A DNA stretch of 42,169 nucleotides from JALEFZ01 sp039817415 (GTDB lineage Bacteria > Bacteroidota > Bacteroidia > J057), in assembly GCA_039817415.1 (NCBI GenBank), contig JBCBVV010000055.1, positions 1 through 42,169 of the forward strand, in the 5' to 3' direction. The position numbers were made by a program, and so were the translations under genes. The notes under the pieces were generated by a model. That model worked only from the letters and a program-made list of their open reading frames with translations. It did not search any database and was not told where the DNA came from. Shown piece after piece: positions 17,751 to 25,893 of this stretch; within the stretch, counting starts at the first letter, position 1; the number at the start of each line of letters is the position of its first letter.

Positions 17751-17766
17751 AAAAAATACGGGATGC

Positions 17767-17799
17767 AAAAAAGGGATGCTTTTCAGCATCCCTTTTTTT
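17767..17799. terminator. Bidirectional terminator between porV and the convergent gene
   Basis: A 13-bp arm with A-run (17767-17779), a 6-nt loop and the matching arm with T-run (17786-17799) form a symmetrical terminator usable from both sides. Its right edge overlaps the stop codon of the leftward NlpC/P60-like gene. Confidence 0.9.
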
Positions 17800-18598
17800 A
17801 TTTCCACCTCAATGGCTTGTAAGGTCTTCCGTAAAATCCACTCTCCTTCCAGGATACCTTCCTGACGCGCTCTTCAAATGCCTGAATCAAGATATCCTCT
17901 GCATTCAATTTGCCTATCGGGTTAACATCCTCGTACAAGACAGAAACCTGATCGCCAAAATGGATGATATCACCTGGCCTGAGTTGGTCAAAAGGAAGTT
18001 CCTCCATGTATTTCCAAATCCCTCTCGGTCCTACATAGGGGATCTCCTGCCCCATTCTCCTTCTCCCATAAATAGCCAGTTCAGCACAATCAACTAATAC
18101 TCGCATATCTGTTTGGTGAACGCTATTCTTTCCGAACCTCCAAGGCACCAATCCAAAGGGCACGTTGACCAACTCGGTTAGGTAGCCCAGATACGTATCA
18201 TCTTCTCTGACAACGAATTGATGAATAGGCTGCGCTAAGATATCTTTCAGATAAATAAGGGTATCGGGTGAAGACAAATGTCCCATTCCTACATAATAGG
18301 TTCCTGCCTTTTCTGCTGAATAGATTAGGCTATCTTGTATTTCGCTCTGAGACAGCTGGATAAGCCTGTACCCTATTAGCGCCCTCTCATATGGGCCTTG
18401 TTCGTAAGCACTATCTATAGGAGTAAGGGTGTAGAATTGCTGATCAGGATTCGATTTAACCAACAAGTATTCCTCGCCCACCTTCATCTCCACCACTTGT
18501 CCAATGGTTTGCTGTGCCCCTAGTTGAAGAGGAAGGATAAACACGATTAAGAAGAGGACTACCAAGGGTATTTGATAAGAAAAATCTCTGAAATACAT
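17798..18598 (-). CDS. Secreted protein with degenerate NlpC/P60-like domain
   Basis: The 266-residue protein has an N-terminal signal peptide (hydrophobic 10-27, cut near GAQ). The N-terminal half has no recognised domain. From about 160 the sequence resembles an NlpC/P60 cysteine peptidase: VDCAELAIYGRR (Asp170-Cys171, like the usual DCSGF), then LRPGDIIHFGDQVSVLYED (206-224), like the usual LxPGDLVFF...HVGIYLG. The catalytic His of HVGI is replaced by Gln217; His213 lies nearby and may or may not substitute. So the peptidoglycan-amidase role is doubtful. The start overlaps the 3' end of the upstream gene by 40 nt, so the two are co-translated and likely act together in the envelope. Confidence 0.6.
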   Translation of the reverse strand: MYFRDFSYQIPLVVLFLIVFILPLQLGAQQTIGQVVEMKVGEEYLLVKSNPDQQFYTLTPIDSAYEQGPYERALIGYRLIQLSQSEIQDSLIYSAEKAGTYYVGMGHLSSPDTLIYLKDILAQPIHQFVVREDDTYLGYLTELVNVPFGLVPWRFGKNSVHQTDMRVLVDCAELAIYGRRRMGQEIPYVGPRGIWKYMEELPFDQLRPGDIIHFGDQVSVLYEDVNPIGKLNAEDILIQAFEERVRKVSWKESGFYGRPYKPLRWK

Positions 18599-19848
18599 AG
18601 GTCCTTGAATTTGGTCCCTGGGTAAACTTCCTTCACTGTAATTCTTATCTTCTCAGCCTCTAGACCGATGTCTCCAAAATCATGGAGCGTTTGACAAAGC
18701 TTTCCAAAATTTGATCCCTGAACAGGTTGATAAGGAGTATCTTCCAGTTCCACCAGCAAGGGCTCATTCCAGCTAGTTTTACCTTTTAGTTTTAATTCTA
18801 TGCTAACCTTCTTAGGGCGGGCATTTTGTTCATACGCTTTTTTTGATTTGTGATAGCCTGGCACTATGAGTATGGCGCCTAATTTAAAGTAATAAGGATC
18901 CAATTCTATGGTCTCCCCAATTCCTAATCCAGGACTTCCTTCTACCCAAGCTGTTTTCAGATCTCCATCAAAGAGATTGTCCTTGGAATATGCATCGCCA
19001 AGGGTGGAACTCACTTTCACCAAACGAGAGGATAGATTTTTAATGCCATGTCGATTGATAAAATCTGTAAAGGCATATTCCTCTACCTCATAATAGATCG
19101 AAAATCGACTATCGTTATCTAGCTTTACGTTTTCCTCCTTCCAGGTCCAACCTCCATTTGCCTTCTGAAAGCTTTGCTTTCCAGTCAGTTGGGCATTTGA
19201 TGCTTCCCAAGTCTGTAAGGATACCTCCAGAGAACCGATTGTCCCATCTCCCCAGCCCGCCGCTGGGCTCATGTCGTATTGAAAAAATCTTTTGCTGTAG
19301 TTCCTAAAAATGCTTTTGGAAGTTTCCCAATCCGAGAACCTAACTTTGGCTTTGTATCGGACGATGAGCTCTTGTTCCTGCCCGGCCATAAACTTTATTT
19401 GGCTCATGAACCAATATCTCATCCCGCTTTCAGGTTGATAATTTTCTTTGTTATCTGTCGGAAAAAGTAGCCCAGTAGGCTTCAATTCCTCTTTCTTCTT
19501 CATTTCTGTTGGCAGGAGTTTACCATCCAAAGTCATCGTCAGCCATGGTAGCTGATTTTCTTCCCATTCATTTGTGCCGTAATCTGGATCAGAAATCAGG
19601 TCGACTGGAAAGCCATAACCGACTTGTTGATCGGTCTCCGAAGTCAGGATGTAGGAGACATGGACATATGCATAAGAGCCGATGATATTGATATCGAGTT
19701 TCTCTGACTTGAGTTTGACACCGCTTGCTTCCATTAATTTGATCTCTCCGGTTTGAGCAACAAGACCCCAATCTACAGGACCGCCATTCGCCCAAATCAA
19801 AACAGGGATAACAAAAGTCAGGAGGGATAGGATTTTTTTCATCTTCAT
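18559..19848 (-). CDS. Secreted protein with C-terminal NADase-type glycan-binding domain
   Basis: The 429-residue protein starts with a signal peptide (MKMKKILSLLTFVIPVLIWA). Residues 20-270 are beta-rich and resemble the DUF4424-like secreted domain (NGGPVDWGLVAQTGEIKLMEA; VGYGFPVDLISDPDYG; RYWFMSQIKFMAG). Residues 280-425 match the discoidin-like NADase-type glycan-binding domain (DNLFDGDLKTAWVEGSPGLG; IRITVKEVYPGTKFKDLCIS). That domain was named from toxin translocation proteins but occurs widely on non-toxin surface proteins, so no NADase activity is implied. It probably binds sugars in the periplasm or at the surface. Its 3' end overlaps the NlpC/P60-like gene, and it is divergent from aroQ. 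Confidence 0.7.
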   Translation of the reverse strand: MKMKKILSLLTFVIPVLIWANGGPVDWGLVAQTGEIKLMEASGVKLKSEKLDINIIGSYAYVHVSYILTSETDQQVGYGFPVDLISDPDYGTNEWEENQLPWLTMTLDGKLLPTEMKKKEELKPTGLLFPTDNKENYQPESGMRYWFMSQIKFMAGQEQELIVRYKAKVRFSDWETSKSIFRNYSKRFFQYDMSPAAGWGDGTIGSLEVSLQTWEASNAQLTGKQSFQKANGGWTWKEENVKLDNDSRFSIYYEVEEYAFTDFINRHGIKNLSSRLVKVSSTLGDAYSKDNLFDGDLKTAWVEGSPGLGIGETIELDPYYFKLGAILIVPGYHKSKKAYEQNARPKKVSIELKLKGKTSWNEPLLVELEDTPYQPVQGSNFGKLCQTLHDFGDIGLEAEKIRITVKEVYPGTKFKDLCISEIFLIKYPW

Positions 19849-19961
19849 GATTGATCAGGTTGATAGGTATTATGTGTTGAATTGAGGATAATGAAAGTAG
19901 GAAATTTCAAATTCTCCACCGTTATTTTGGCAGAACTTGTTTGCCCGATTGATCCACTTAA

Positions 19962-20405
19962 ATGAATGAACCCATGCGCCTTCTCATCCTCAATGGTCCC
20001 AACCTCAATATGCTGGGGAAAAGAGAACCAGAAATCTACGGCAGCGAATCTCTAGATGACCTAATGGAAAGTCTTCAAACTGCCTTTCCTGATGTTCAAT
20101 TCGAGCATTTTCAATCCAATGATGAAGGAGTTTTGGTGGACAAAATTCAATCGGTTGTTTACAAACCCGTTGACGGGATTATCCTAAATCTAGCAGCCTT
20201 TACCCACTACAGCTATGCCCTCTATGACACTTTAAACATGGTTTATTGCCCAAAGATTGAGGTTCATATATCGCATATCTACAGAAGAGAAGAATTCCGT
20301 CATAAATCTGTTACAGCCAAAGCATGTAATGGCATCATCGCGGGCTTGGGCACCTATGGTTATCATCTTGGCGTACATTGGATGATCAATCACTACTCAA
20401 AGTGA
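19962..20405 (+). CDS. aroQ: 3-dehydroquinate dehydratase, type II
   Basis: AroQ removes water from 3-dehydroquinate to give 3-dehydroshikimate, step three of the shikimate pathway for aromatic amino acids. The 147-residue protein is the usual length for the small dodecameric type II enzyme. Visible marks are LILNGPNLNMLGKREPEIYG near the N-terminus, with the catalytic Tyr in EIYG and Arg in GKRE, Asn/Ala in LNLAAFTHYSYAL, and VHISHIYRREEFRHKS with the catalytic His. Two in-frame ATGs (19962 and 19974) are possible; the second fits family alignments equally well. Its 3' end overlaps the convergent oxidoreductase gene by 9 nt. Confidence 0.95.
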   Translation: MNEPMRLLILNGPNLNMLGKREPEIYGSESLDDLMESLQTAFPDVQFEHFQSNDEGVLVDKIQSVVYKPVDGIILNLAAFTHYSYALYDTLNMVYCPKIEVHISHIYRREEFRHKSVTAKACNGIIAGLGTYGYHLGVHWMINHYSK

Positions 20406-21710
20406 TCGTATCGCAAGCCGATGGCTTTGGAGGGAGGCTACCTTACCTTCTGGATCTAACTTACTCAAGGTCTGCTCAAACTGAGAGAGATTAGGATACA
20501 TTTTCCTGAAAGTATCTGAAGGAAGCCTTACATCCTTGGTAAGATATACCCTTCCACCATAGGAGAGCACCAATTGATCCAGTTCCTCTAGTAGTGGAAA
20601 AAGTCGATTGCTTATGGGGAAGTCTAGCGTAAGCGTATAGCCTTCCATGGGAAAACTCATTAAGCCCGTCTCAGGTCCAAATAGCTTTAGGACCGAGAGA
20701 AAAGAAGACAATCGATTTTTTTGGAGAAAGGTAAGGATGTTAGGAAGCCCTTCTCTACCCTTCGCTTTTGGAATAACCAATTGATATTGAGTAAAGCCTT
20801 TTTTTCCGTATATCCTATTCCAGTGATGAAGGATATCAAGGGGATAAAAATAGCTATCATAGTCTGTCATGATGCTACGTTCACGACCTACATGCTTATG
20901 GTAATACAGTTGGTTGAAAACGCCAATGGTGAGTGGATTCAAGCTGAAAGAGGGCAGATCAAATGGAATGGTAAATCTCCTTTTTTTGACCTCAGCGAGG
21001 GAATGGGCTTTCCCATTTTGTCGCACTTCTTCCTCAGTAGCATGTTCCCCAAGTAAAAGAATACTTCTCCCTGCTTGTTTGCCTTTGGCTAAGGTATCTA
21101 TCCAGGCAACCGAATAGGTCCAATCAGCATGCTCCTCGAATAAGTCAAGTACCTCATCCAAGTTTGTAGCCTTATAGGACTGAAGCTTAATTTGATTGCT
21201 TTCTATTTTTTTGAGTTGCAGGCTCAGGTCAAGAATGAAGCCTGTCAAGCCCATCCCCCCAGCCGTAGCTTCAAATATCTCTTTGTTTTCATTAGGGGTA
21301 ACCTCAAGAACCTCCCCTTTTCCAGTCAACAATCGAAATCCTACTACCCAATCTGAAAAACCTCCGTCCTTGTGATGGTTCTTTCCATGCACATCGGAAG
21401 CCATCGCCCCTCCCATGCTGACAAACTTGGTACCTGGGGTAACCATAGGGAACCAACCATGAGGCATGACAATGGAGATAAGTTGTTCATAGGTCATACC
21501 AGCCTCAACCCTTACAATTCCCTTTTTTTTGTCAAAAGAAAGAATTCGTTGGTTGCGAGAACTACTGATCATGTATTCTCCCAAAGAGGAATCACCATAG
21601 CATCTTCCCATCCCACGGGGAATCCATCGTTTATCTGGATTCTCCCCTTCTTTGTAGGAAAGGGGGGATTCTGGAATGACTGGATACTTTCCCCAATTGG
21701 TGGTTGACAT
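20397..21710 (-). CDS. FAD-binding oxidoreductase, DprE1-like
   Basis: The 437-residue protein is an FAD enzyme of the VAO/PCMH superfamily. The FAD domain is seen in WIPRGMGRCYGDSSLG, MVTPGTKFVSMGGAMASDVHGKNHH and ATAGGMGLTGFILDL. The C-terminal D-arabinono-lactone-oxidase-like part includes QYQLVIP and RVYLTKDVRLPSDTFRKMYP. This architecture and the ASDVHGKNHH motif are those of DprE1, the decaprenylphosphoryl-ribose 2-oxidase; Bacteroidota homologues are usually of unknown substrate. No partner reductase (DprE2) is present beside it. There is no signal peptide. Its ATG shares one base with the stop codon of the upstream FKBP gene (TAATG on the minus strand), so translation is coupled. The FAD fold is sure; the substrate is not. 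Confidence 0.85.
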   Translation of the reverse strand: MSTTNWGKYPVIPESPLSYKEGENPDKRWIPRGMGRCYGDSSLGEYMISSSRNQRILSFDKKKGIVRVEAGMTYEQLISIVMPHGWFPMVTPGTKFVSMGGAMASDVHGKNHHKDGGFSDWVVGFRLLTGKGEVLEVTPNENKEIFEATAGGMGLTGFILDLSLQLKKIESNQIKLQSYKATNLDEVLDLFEEHADWTYSVAWIDTLAKGKQAGRSILLLGEHATEEEVRQNGKAHSLAEVKKRRFTIPFDLPSFSLNPLTIGVFNQLYYHKHVGRERSIMTDYDSYFYPLDILHHWNRIYGKKGFTQYQLVIPKAKGREGLPNILTFLQKNRLSSFLSVLKLFGPETGLMSFPMEGYTLTLDFPISNRLFPLLEELDQLVLSYGGRVYLTKDVRLPSDTFRKMYPNLSQFEQTLSKLDPEGKVASLQSHRLAIRSL

Positions 21711-22417
21711 TAGAGAACTTTATGAAGCTTGATTTGAAAAATCAGGGTTGAATAAGGGGCAATGGGTACTTGTTGACTAGCAGGATCAAGCATCCCTTCA
21801 GCACCATATCCCAAGTCGCTGGGAAGGTATATTTCCCATTTGTCTCCTTCCTGCATCAAAAGTAAGGCTTCTGCCCAACCTGGAAGCAATTCTGAAATGC
21901 TGACTTCTACCCCTTCCCCATCATCAGGAATTTCTGAAAATACTTTCCCATCAATCAACCTTCCAGTGTAGGATACTTTTACCTTACCCTTGTAGGTAGC
22001 TTTTTTGCCGTTTTTTCCGGATTCGATGATTTTATACTGAAGACCTGATGGATTGATAATCACACCCTCTTGTGATGCGTTTTCAGCTAAAAATTTCTCC
22101 CCCTTGATTTTATTGGTTGCAATAGTGTGCGCAAGTTGTTCTTGCTGGAATTTCTCCACCACGGCCAGTGCTTGCTGGGGGGTGAGTCTTACTTCTCCCC
22201 CATCTTTCAAATCCTGGAGTCCTTCATAAATCAATTCTGGATTTAGGGAAACTCCCTGCTTCTCATAAAACTTCCAAATATCCATTCCAACAGCATAAGA
22301 AATGCTGTCAGTAATGCTTTTCATTTCAGTTTGTTTCGCAGAACTCCCTGACTCACAAGAGGTGAGCGTCATAGCGACAGATAAGAAAATAATAGATGCG
22401 GTGAGAATATATTTCAT
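21710..22417 (-). CDS. FKBP-type peptidyl-prolyl isomerase lipoprotein (FkpA/Mip-like)
   Basis: The 235-residue protein is a periplasmic proline isomerase and chaperone. It has a lipoprotein signal with lipobox LTSC (Cys20), an FKBP N-terminal dimerisation region (about 35-125: SISYAVGMDIWKFYEKQGVSL, LTPQQALAVVEKFQQEQ) and a C-terminal FKBP fold (140-235). The FKBP marks include VKVSYTGRLIDGKVF, LLPGWAEALLLMQEGDKWEIYLPSDLGYG and LIFQIKLHKV. Organisation matches FkpA and Mip. It is coupled to the DprE1-like gene by a stop/start overlap and divergent from the HD-Pycsar fusion. Confidence 0.9.
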   Translation of the reverse strand: MKYILTASIIFLSVAMTLTSCESGSSAKQTEMKSITDSISYAVGMDIWKFYEKQGVSLNPELIYEGLQDLKDGGEVRLTPQQALAVVEKFQQEQLAHTIATNKIKGEKFLAENASQEGVIINPSGLQYKIIESGKNGKKATYKGKVKVSYTGRLIDGKVFSEIPDDGEGVEVSISELLPGWAEALLLMQEGDKWEIYLPSDLGYGAEGMLDPASQQVPIAPYSTLIFQIKLHKVL

Positions 22418-22583
22418 AATATTTTTCGATAATTGCAGCAGAAATGGTTGATACTCATCGTTTAGCTAGTAGAAAACGGCCATTTCCAAGCAAATCCTGA
22501 CGCAAAAAAGGAAAATCGGAAGAATTTTGCCTCCTAGAAAAGGAAAAAGGCTAAATTGAAAGCAAAGGTAGAGACCCTGATAC

Positions 22584-23855
22584 ATGACGCGCCATATTCC
22601 TATTACAAAAGAATTACTTGAAGCCAGCGAAGCCTTTTCCAGAAAGATCCTGGAAGAACAGCTTTCTGAAAGCTACCAATACCATACAAAGGAGCACACC
22701 ATTCAGGTAGTAAGGGCAGCAGAAGAAATTGGCATTCAAACTGGATTGGATCAAAATCAATTGATGCTGATCAAAATGGCTGCCTGGTTCCATGACCTTG
22801 GATATATCAACAAATACCTCGGCCATGAGGAAGAAAGCATGGCCATTGCCCAAAAGTTCCTCGAAGAACACCAAGCCGACGAAGCCCTTATCAAGCGTAT
22901 CAGCGATTTGATCTATGCCACCCGCTTGGATGTAGAACCACAAAATACCCTGGAAGAAGTTCTCAAGGATGCCGATCTGTACAATCTATCGACAGAAAGG
23001 GCGCTGGAGAATTCCGAGAAAATCAGGGAAGAATGGAAAATCTTTTGTGATCGTACCTTCGAGGACGATGAGTGGGAGGAATTCAATTACCGCTTCTTCA
23101 AAGACCACGAATATTACACTGTATACGCAAAGCATCATCTCGGCCCTTCCAAAAAGGCTAACACCAAACAGATCAAAAAGGCCATCAAAAAGCGCCAAAA
23201 GCTGGAAAATATAGAAGAAGATCCGCTTGTCCTTCAAAACAAGATAGATAAGCGAGAGGCTAAGATTGAAAAGCTAAAAAAGAAACTCAAGCAGGCCACT
23301 ACCCTTCGCCCGGATAGGGGAATTGAAACGATGTTTCGCGCGACTTATAGAACCCATATCAACCTATCTGATTTGGCGGATAGTAAGTCCAACATTCTGT
23401 TGTCGGTAAATGCCATCATCATTTCGATCATCTTCACCAACGTATTTGCTCCAAAGGAAAGTCCAGCTGAATACATCATCTTCCCAAGTATTGTGTTGAT
23501 GGTGATATGTATGATATCTATTGTCTTTGCCATTTTGGCGACTCGGCCTTCTGTAAACTCGGGTGTCTTTTCACGCGAGGATATCCTAAAGAAAAAGACC
23601 AACCTGCTATTCTTTGGAAACTTTTACCGCATGGAACTTGATGATTTCATGTGGGGAATCAATGAAATGATGAATGATGCAGAGTATCTGTACGGATCTA
23701 TGGCAAAGGATATTTACTTCCTGGGTAAAGTACTAGCCAAAAAATTCCAGCTACTTCGTGTCGCATATAACATTTTTATGTACGGATTAGGTCTAGCTCT
23801 TGTAGTATTCGCAGGGTCATACATTTATTTTCTCACGATGACTCCACAAGGCTAG
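22584..23855 (+). CDS. HD-domain phosphohydrolase fused to Pycsar-effector-type transmembrane module
   Basis: The 423-residue protein combines two modules. Residues 20-185 form an HD hydrolase domain with candidate metal ligands His37 (YHTKEHT), His70-Asp71 (AAWFHDLGY) and Asp129 (LKDADLYNLS), typical of enzymes acting on phosphate esters or nucleotides. A highly charged coiled linker (190-245) leads to a Pycsar-effector-type domain (DUF5706-like): YRTHINLSDLADSKSNILLS followed by helices at about 271-287, 298-319 and 394-416. Pycsar effectors sense cyclic CMP or UMP and disrupt the membrane, but no cyclase gene is adjacent. It may be a nucleotide-responsive membrane protein or a housekeeping member of the family. 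A GAAA-loop hairpin overlaps its stop (23850-23868). It precedes rimP but that gene has its own promoter. Confidence 0.8.
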   Translation: MTRHIPITKELLEASEAFSRKILEEQLSESYQYHTKEHTIQVVRAAEEIGIQTGLDQNQLMLIKMAAWFHDLGYINKYLGHEEESMAIAQKFLEEHQADEALIKRISDLIYATRLDVEPQNTLEEVLKDADLYNLSTERALENSEKIREEWKIFCDRTFEDDEWEEFNYRFFKDHEYYTVYAKHHLGPSKKANTKQIKKAIKKRQKLENIEEDPLVLQNKIDKREAKIEKLKKKLKQATTLRPDRGIETMFRATYRTHINLSDLADSKSNILLSVNAIIISIIFTNVFAPKESPAEYIIFPSIVLMVICMISIVFAILATRPSVNSGVFSREDILKKKTNLLFFGNFYRMELDDFMWGINEMMNDAEYLYGSMAKDIYFLGKVLAKKFQLLRVAYNIFMYGLGLALVVFAGSYIYFLTMTPQG

Positions 23856-23908
23856 GGAAACCTTAGCCCCTACAATCCGTATGTTTTCATAGCAAAAAAT
23901 CTTCACGC

Positions 23909-23939
23909 TTTGAAATAATAGCAAGAATCCTTATTTTTG
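23909..23939 (+). promoter_or_regulatory. Promoter of the rimP-nusA operon
   Basis: TTTG (23909-23912), a spacer of exactly 19 nt and TATTTTTG (23932-23939) match the Bacteroidota housekeeping promoter consensus fully. Transcription would begin near 23946, about 45 nt before the rimP ATG, and would at once enter the hairpin at 23962. Confidence 0.7.
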
Positions 23940-23961
23940 TTCAAATCTTTGAATGTACATG

Positions 23962-23987
23962 AAGGGAGCTTGCTCCCTTATTTTTTT
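23962..23987 (+). terminator. Attenuator-like intrinsic terminator in the rimP leader
   Basis: An 8-bp GC-rich stem (AAGGGAGC 23962-23969, GCTCCCTT 23972-23979, 2-nt loop) is followed by ATTTTTTT and ends 3 nt before the rimP ATG. Since the operon promoter lies upstream of it, RNA polymerase must pass it to express rimP and nusA. It could instead (or also) end the transcript of the HD-domain gene. Confidence 0.75.
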
Positions 23988-23990
23988 GCT

Positions 23991-24485
23991 ATGCTTTCAG
24001 AAGACGTACAACAGTCCTTAAGCCAGATCATCGAGGGTGCCAATCCAGAGGCATTTGTCGTTGAAATGAAGATGAACAGGGGGCCGAGTACCAAACTACT
24101 GATCAAGGTAGATACAGACCGAGGAATCTCCATGTCGGAATGTGCCGAACTTAGCCGAGCTGTCAGTGCCTTCATAGATGAGAACGAGGATTTATTTGAC
24201 TTTTCCTTTACCTTGGAATTGACTTCACCTGGTGTGGGGTCCCCTCTTTTGTTGAAAAGACAGTATACCAATAACATAGGAAGGTTTCTCAAGGTTAGTT
24301 TTGGAGAAAAGGAAGTCAAAGGAAAGCTTGAAGAAGTGACGGAGACTGAGATACGGATGACTCCTCACCGAAAAAAGTTGAGCAAGAGCCAGTTGAAAAA
24401 ACTGGAGAAAAAAGGAGAAACATTACCTGATGAATATATCATCACTTTTGCTGACATCAAGGAAGCCAAAGTGATCATTATCTAG
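23991..24485 (+). CDS. rimP: Ribosome maturation factor RimP
   Basis: RimP helps assemble the 30S ribosomal subunit. From the ATG at 23991 the protein has 164 residues, close to family length; an in-frame TTG at 23937 would add 18 residues encoded by the promoter and terminator, so it is rejected. The N-terminal domain shows TKLLIKVDTDRGISMSECAELSRAVSAFID, then LELTSPGVGSPLLLKRQYTNNIGRFLKV, the family's LEVSSPGxxRPL mark in slightly changed form. The C-terminal SH3-like part carries a basic insert (PHRKKLSKSQLKKLEKKG). nusA follows after 7 nt. Confidence 0.93.
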   Translation: MLSEDVQQSLSQIIEGANPEAFVVEMKMNRGPSTKLLIKVDTDRGISMSECAELSRAVSAFIDENEDLFDFSFTLELTSPGVGSPLLLKRQYTNNIGRFLKVSFGEKEVKGKLEEVTETEIRMTPHRKKLSKSQLKKLEKKGETLPDEYIITFADIKEAKVIII

Positions 24486-24492
24486 AAGATAA

Positions 24493-25758
24493 ATGGCAAG
24501 AAGAAAAGTAGCTGAACCGCAGATTAACCTGGTCGATGCTTTTACAGAGTTTTCCAGGTACAAGAATATCGACAGAGCCACGCTCATGGGTGTTCTCGAG
24601 GAAGTATTCCGTACCATGGTTCGTAAGGACTATGGTTCCGATGAAAACTTTGAGATCATCGTAAACGTGGACAAGGGTGATATTCAGGGTTTCCGTGAAA
24701 GGGAAGTAGTAGAGGATTTTGAATTAGAGGATGAAACTCGCCAGATTCCATTGAGTGAGGCGCTTTCTGTAGACCCCGACTACGAAGTAGGCGATGTACT
24801 CGCAGAAGAAATCAACTTCCTTACATTCGGAAGAAAAATCGTACAAACTGCTAAGCAGACCCTTACACAGAAAATTCGCGACCTAGAAAAGCAATCTGTT
24901 GTAGACCAATACAAAGACATGATCGGAACGATCATCGTTGGTGAAGTTTACCAGGTATGGAGAAATGAAATTCTAGTCCTTCACGAGAGTGCAGAATTGA
25001 TTCTTCCAAAATCTGAACAGATTCCAAAAGATCGCTTTAGAAAAGGAGACACTTTAAGAGCTGTGGTATTGGAAGTTTCCATGAGAAACAACAATCCCAG
25101 AATTATTATATCACGTGCAGCCCCACTCTTCCTTGAAAAACTATTCGAGCAAGAAGTACCAGAGATCTTCGATGGTCTCATCAACATCAGAGGGATTGTA
25201 CGTGAACCCGGAGAAAGAGCTAAGGTAGCTGTAGAAAGCTATGATGACAGAATAGATCCTGTGGGTGCATGTGTTGGGATGAAGGGGAGCCGTATCCATG
25301 GCATCGTTCGTGAGCTTCGCAACGAAAATATCGATGTGATTAGCTATACCAACAACCTTCAGCTGTATATTCAACGTGCCCTTAGCCCAGCCAAAATCAC
25401 ATCTACCAAGTTAGATGAGGAAAATGGCGAAGCACAGGTATTTTTGAAGCCTGATCAGATTTCTTTAGCCATTGGTAAGAGCGGTCTGAATATCAAATTG
25501 GCTTCCAAGCTGACGAATTATGAAATTAATGTCTTCAGAGAGAGCGATCCTGCAGACGAAGAAGATATCGAGCTTGATGAGTTCAACGATGAAATCGATC
25601 AGTGGGTCATCGATGAATTCAAGAAAATTGGTTGTGATACAGCCAGAAGTGTACTTGAGCTGTCTTCTGAAGAGTTAGTTCGTAGAACTGACCTTGAGGA
25701 AGAGATCATTGAAAATGTTATTGAAGTGTTGAAAGCAGAGTTCGAAGATGAAGACTAA
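24493..25758 (+). CDS. nusA: Transcription termination/antitermination factor NusA
   Basis: NusA binds RNA polymerase and modulates pausing, intrinsic termination and antitermination. The 421-residue protein has the N-terminal RNAP-binding domain (1-125: LVDAFTEFSRYKNIDRATLMGVLEEVF, EINFLTFGRKIVQTAKQ), an S1 domain (about 135-200: GTIIVGEVYQVWRNEILV) and two KH domains. KH1 contains DPVGACVGMKGSRIHGIVREL and KH2 contains ISLAIGKSGLNIKLASKL. A short acidic helical C-terminus (LSSEELVRRTDLEEEIIENV) resembles one AR repeat. It is co-transcribed with rimP. Because NusA itself changes terminator efficiency, the terminators flanking this gene may be autoregulatory. Confidence 0.96.
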   Translation: MARRKVAEPQINLVDAFTEFSRYKNIDRATLMGVLEEVFRTMVRKDYGSDENFEIIVNVDKGDIQGFREREVVEDFELEDETRQIPLSEALSVDPDYEVGDVLAEEINFLTFGRKIVQTAKQTLTQKIRDLEKQSVVDQYKDMIGTIIVGEVYQVWRNEILVLHESAELILPKSEQIPKDRFRKGDTLRAVVLEVSMRNNNPRIIISRAAPLFLEKLFEQEVPEIFDGLINIRGIVREPGERAKVAVESYDDRIDPVGACVGMKGSRIHGIVRELRNENIDVISYTNNLQLYIQRALSPAKITSTKLDEENGEAQVFLKPDQISLAIGKSGLNIKLASKLTNYEINVFRESDPADEEDIELDEFNDEIDQWVIDEFKKIGCDTARSVLELSSEELVRRTDLEEEIIENVIEVLKAEFEDED

Positions 25759-25850
25759 ATCTCATTAATCATCATATGAAATGGTAAACCCTAAATGCCT
25801 ATGATGAATTAAAAGTCCATTTTTGGTCTTCCTTGGCTTGCCGAGACACG

Positions 25851-25893
25851 AATTCGGGGAGGAGAATACCTCTTCCTTGAATTTTTATTTTTT
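25851..25893 (+). terminator. Intercistronic terminator between nusA and infB
   Basis: A 14-bp stem, with some G-U pairs, is formed by 25851-25864 and 25870-25883 around a 5-nt loop, and is followed by TTTATTTTTT. It would separate or attenuate infB from the rimP-nusA transcript. Just after it, TAATTTCA at 25904-25911 with TTG at 25878-25880 is a poor candidate promoter for infB. Confidence 0.7.

Noticed and set aside
18559..19848. Possible NAD-degrading toxin
   Set aside because: Only the glycan-binding (translocation-type) domain is seen; no NADase catalytic residues or immunity gene are present.
22584..23855. Complete Pycsar defence operon
   Set aside because: No cyclase gene is adjacent; neighbours are an FKBP lipoprotein and rimP.
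23937..23990. Upstream TTG start for rimP
   Set aside because: The added residues would be encoded by the promoter box and terminator hairpin, and the ATG at 23991 gives the family length.
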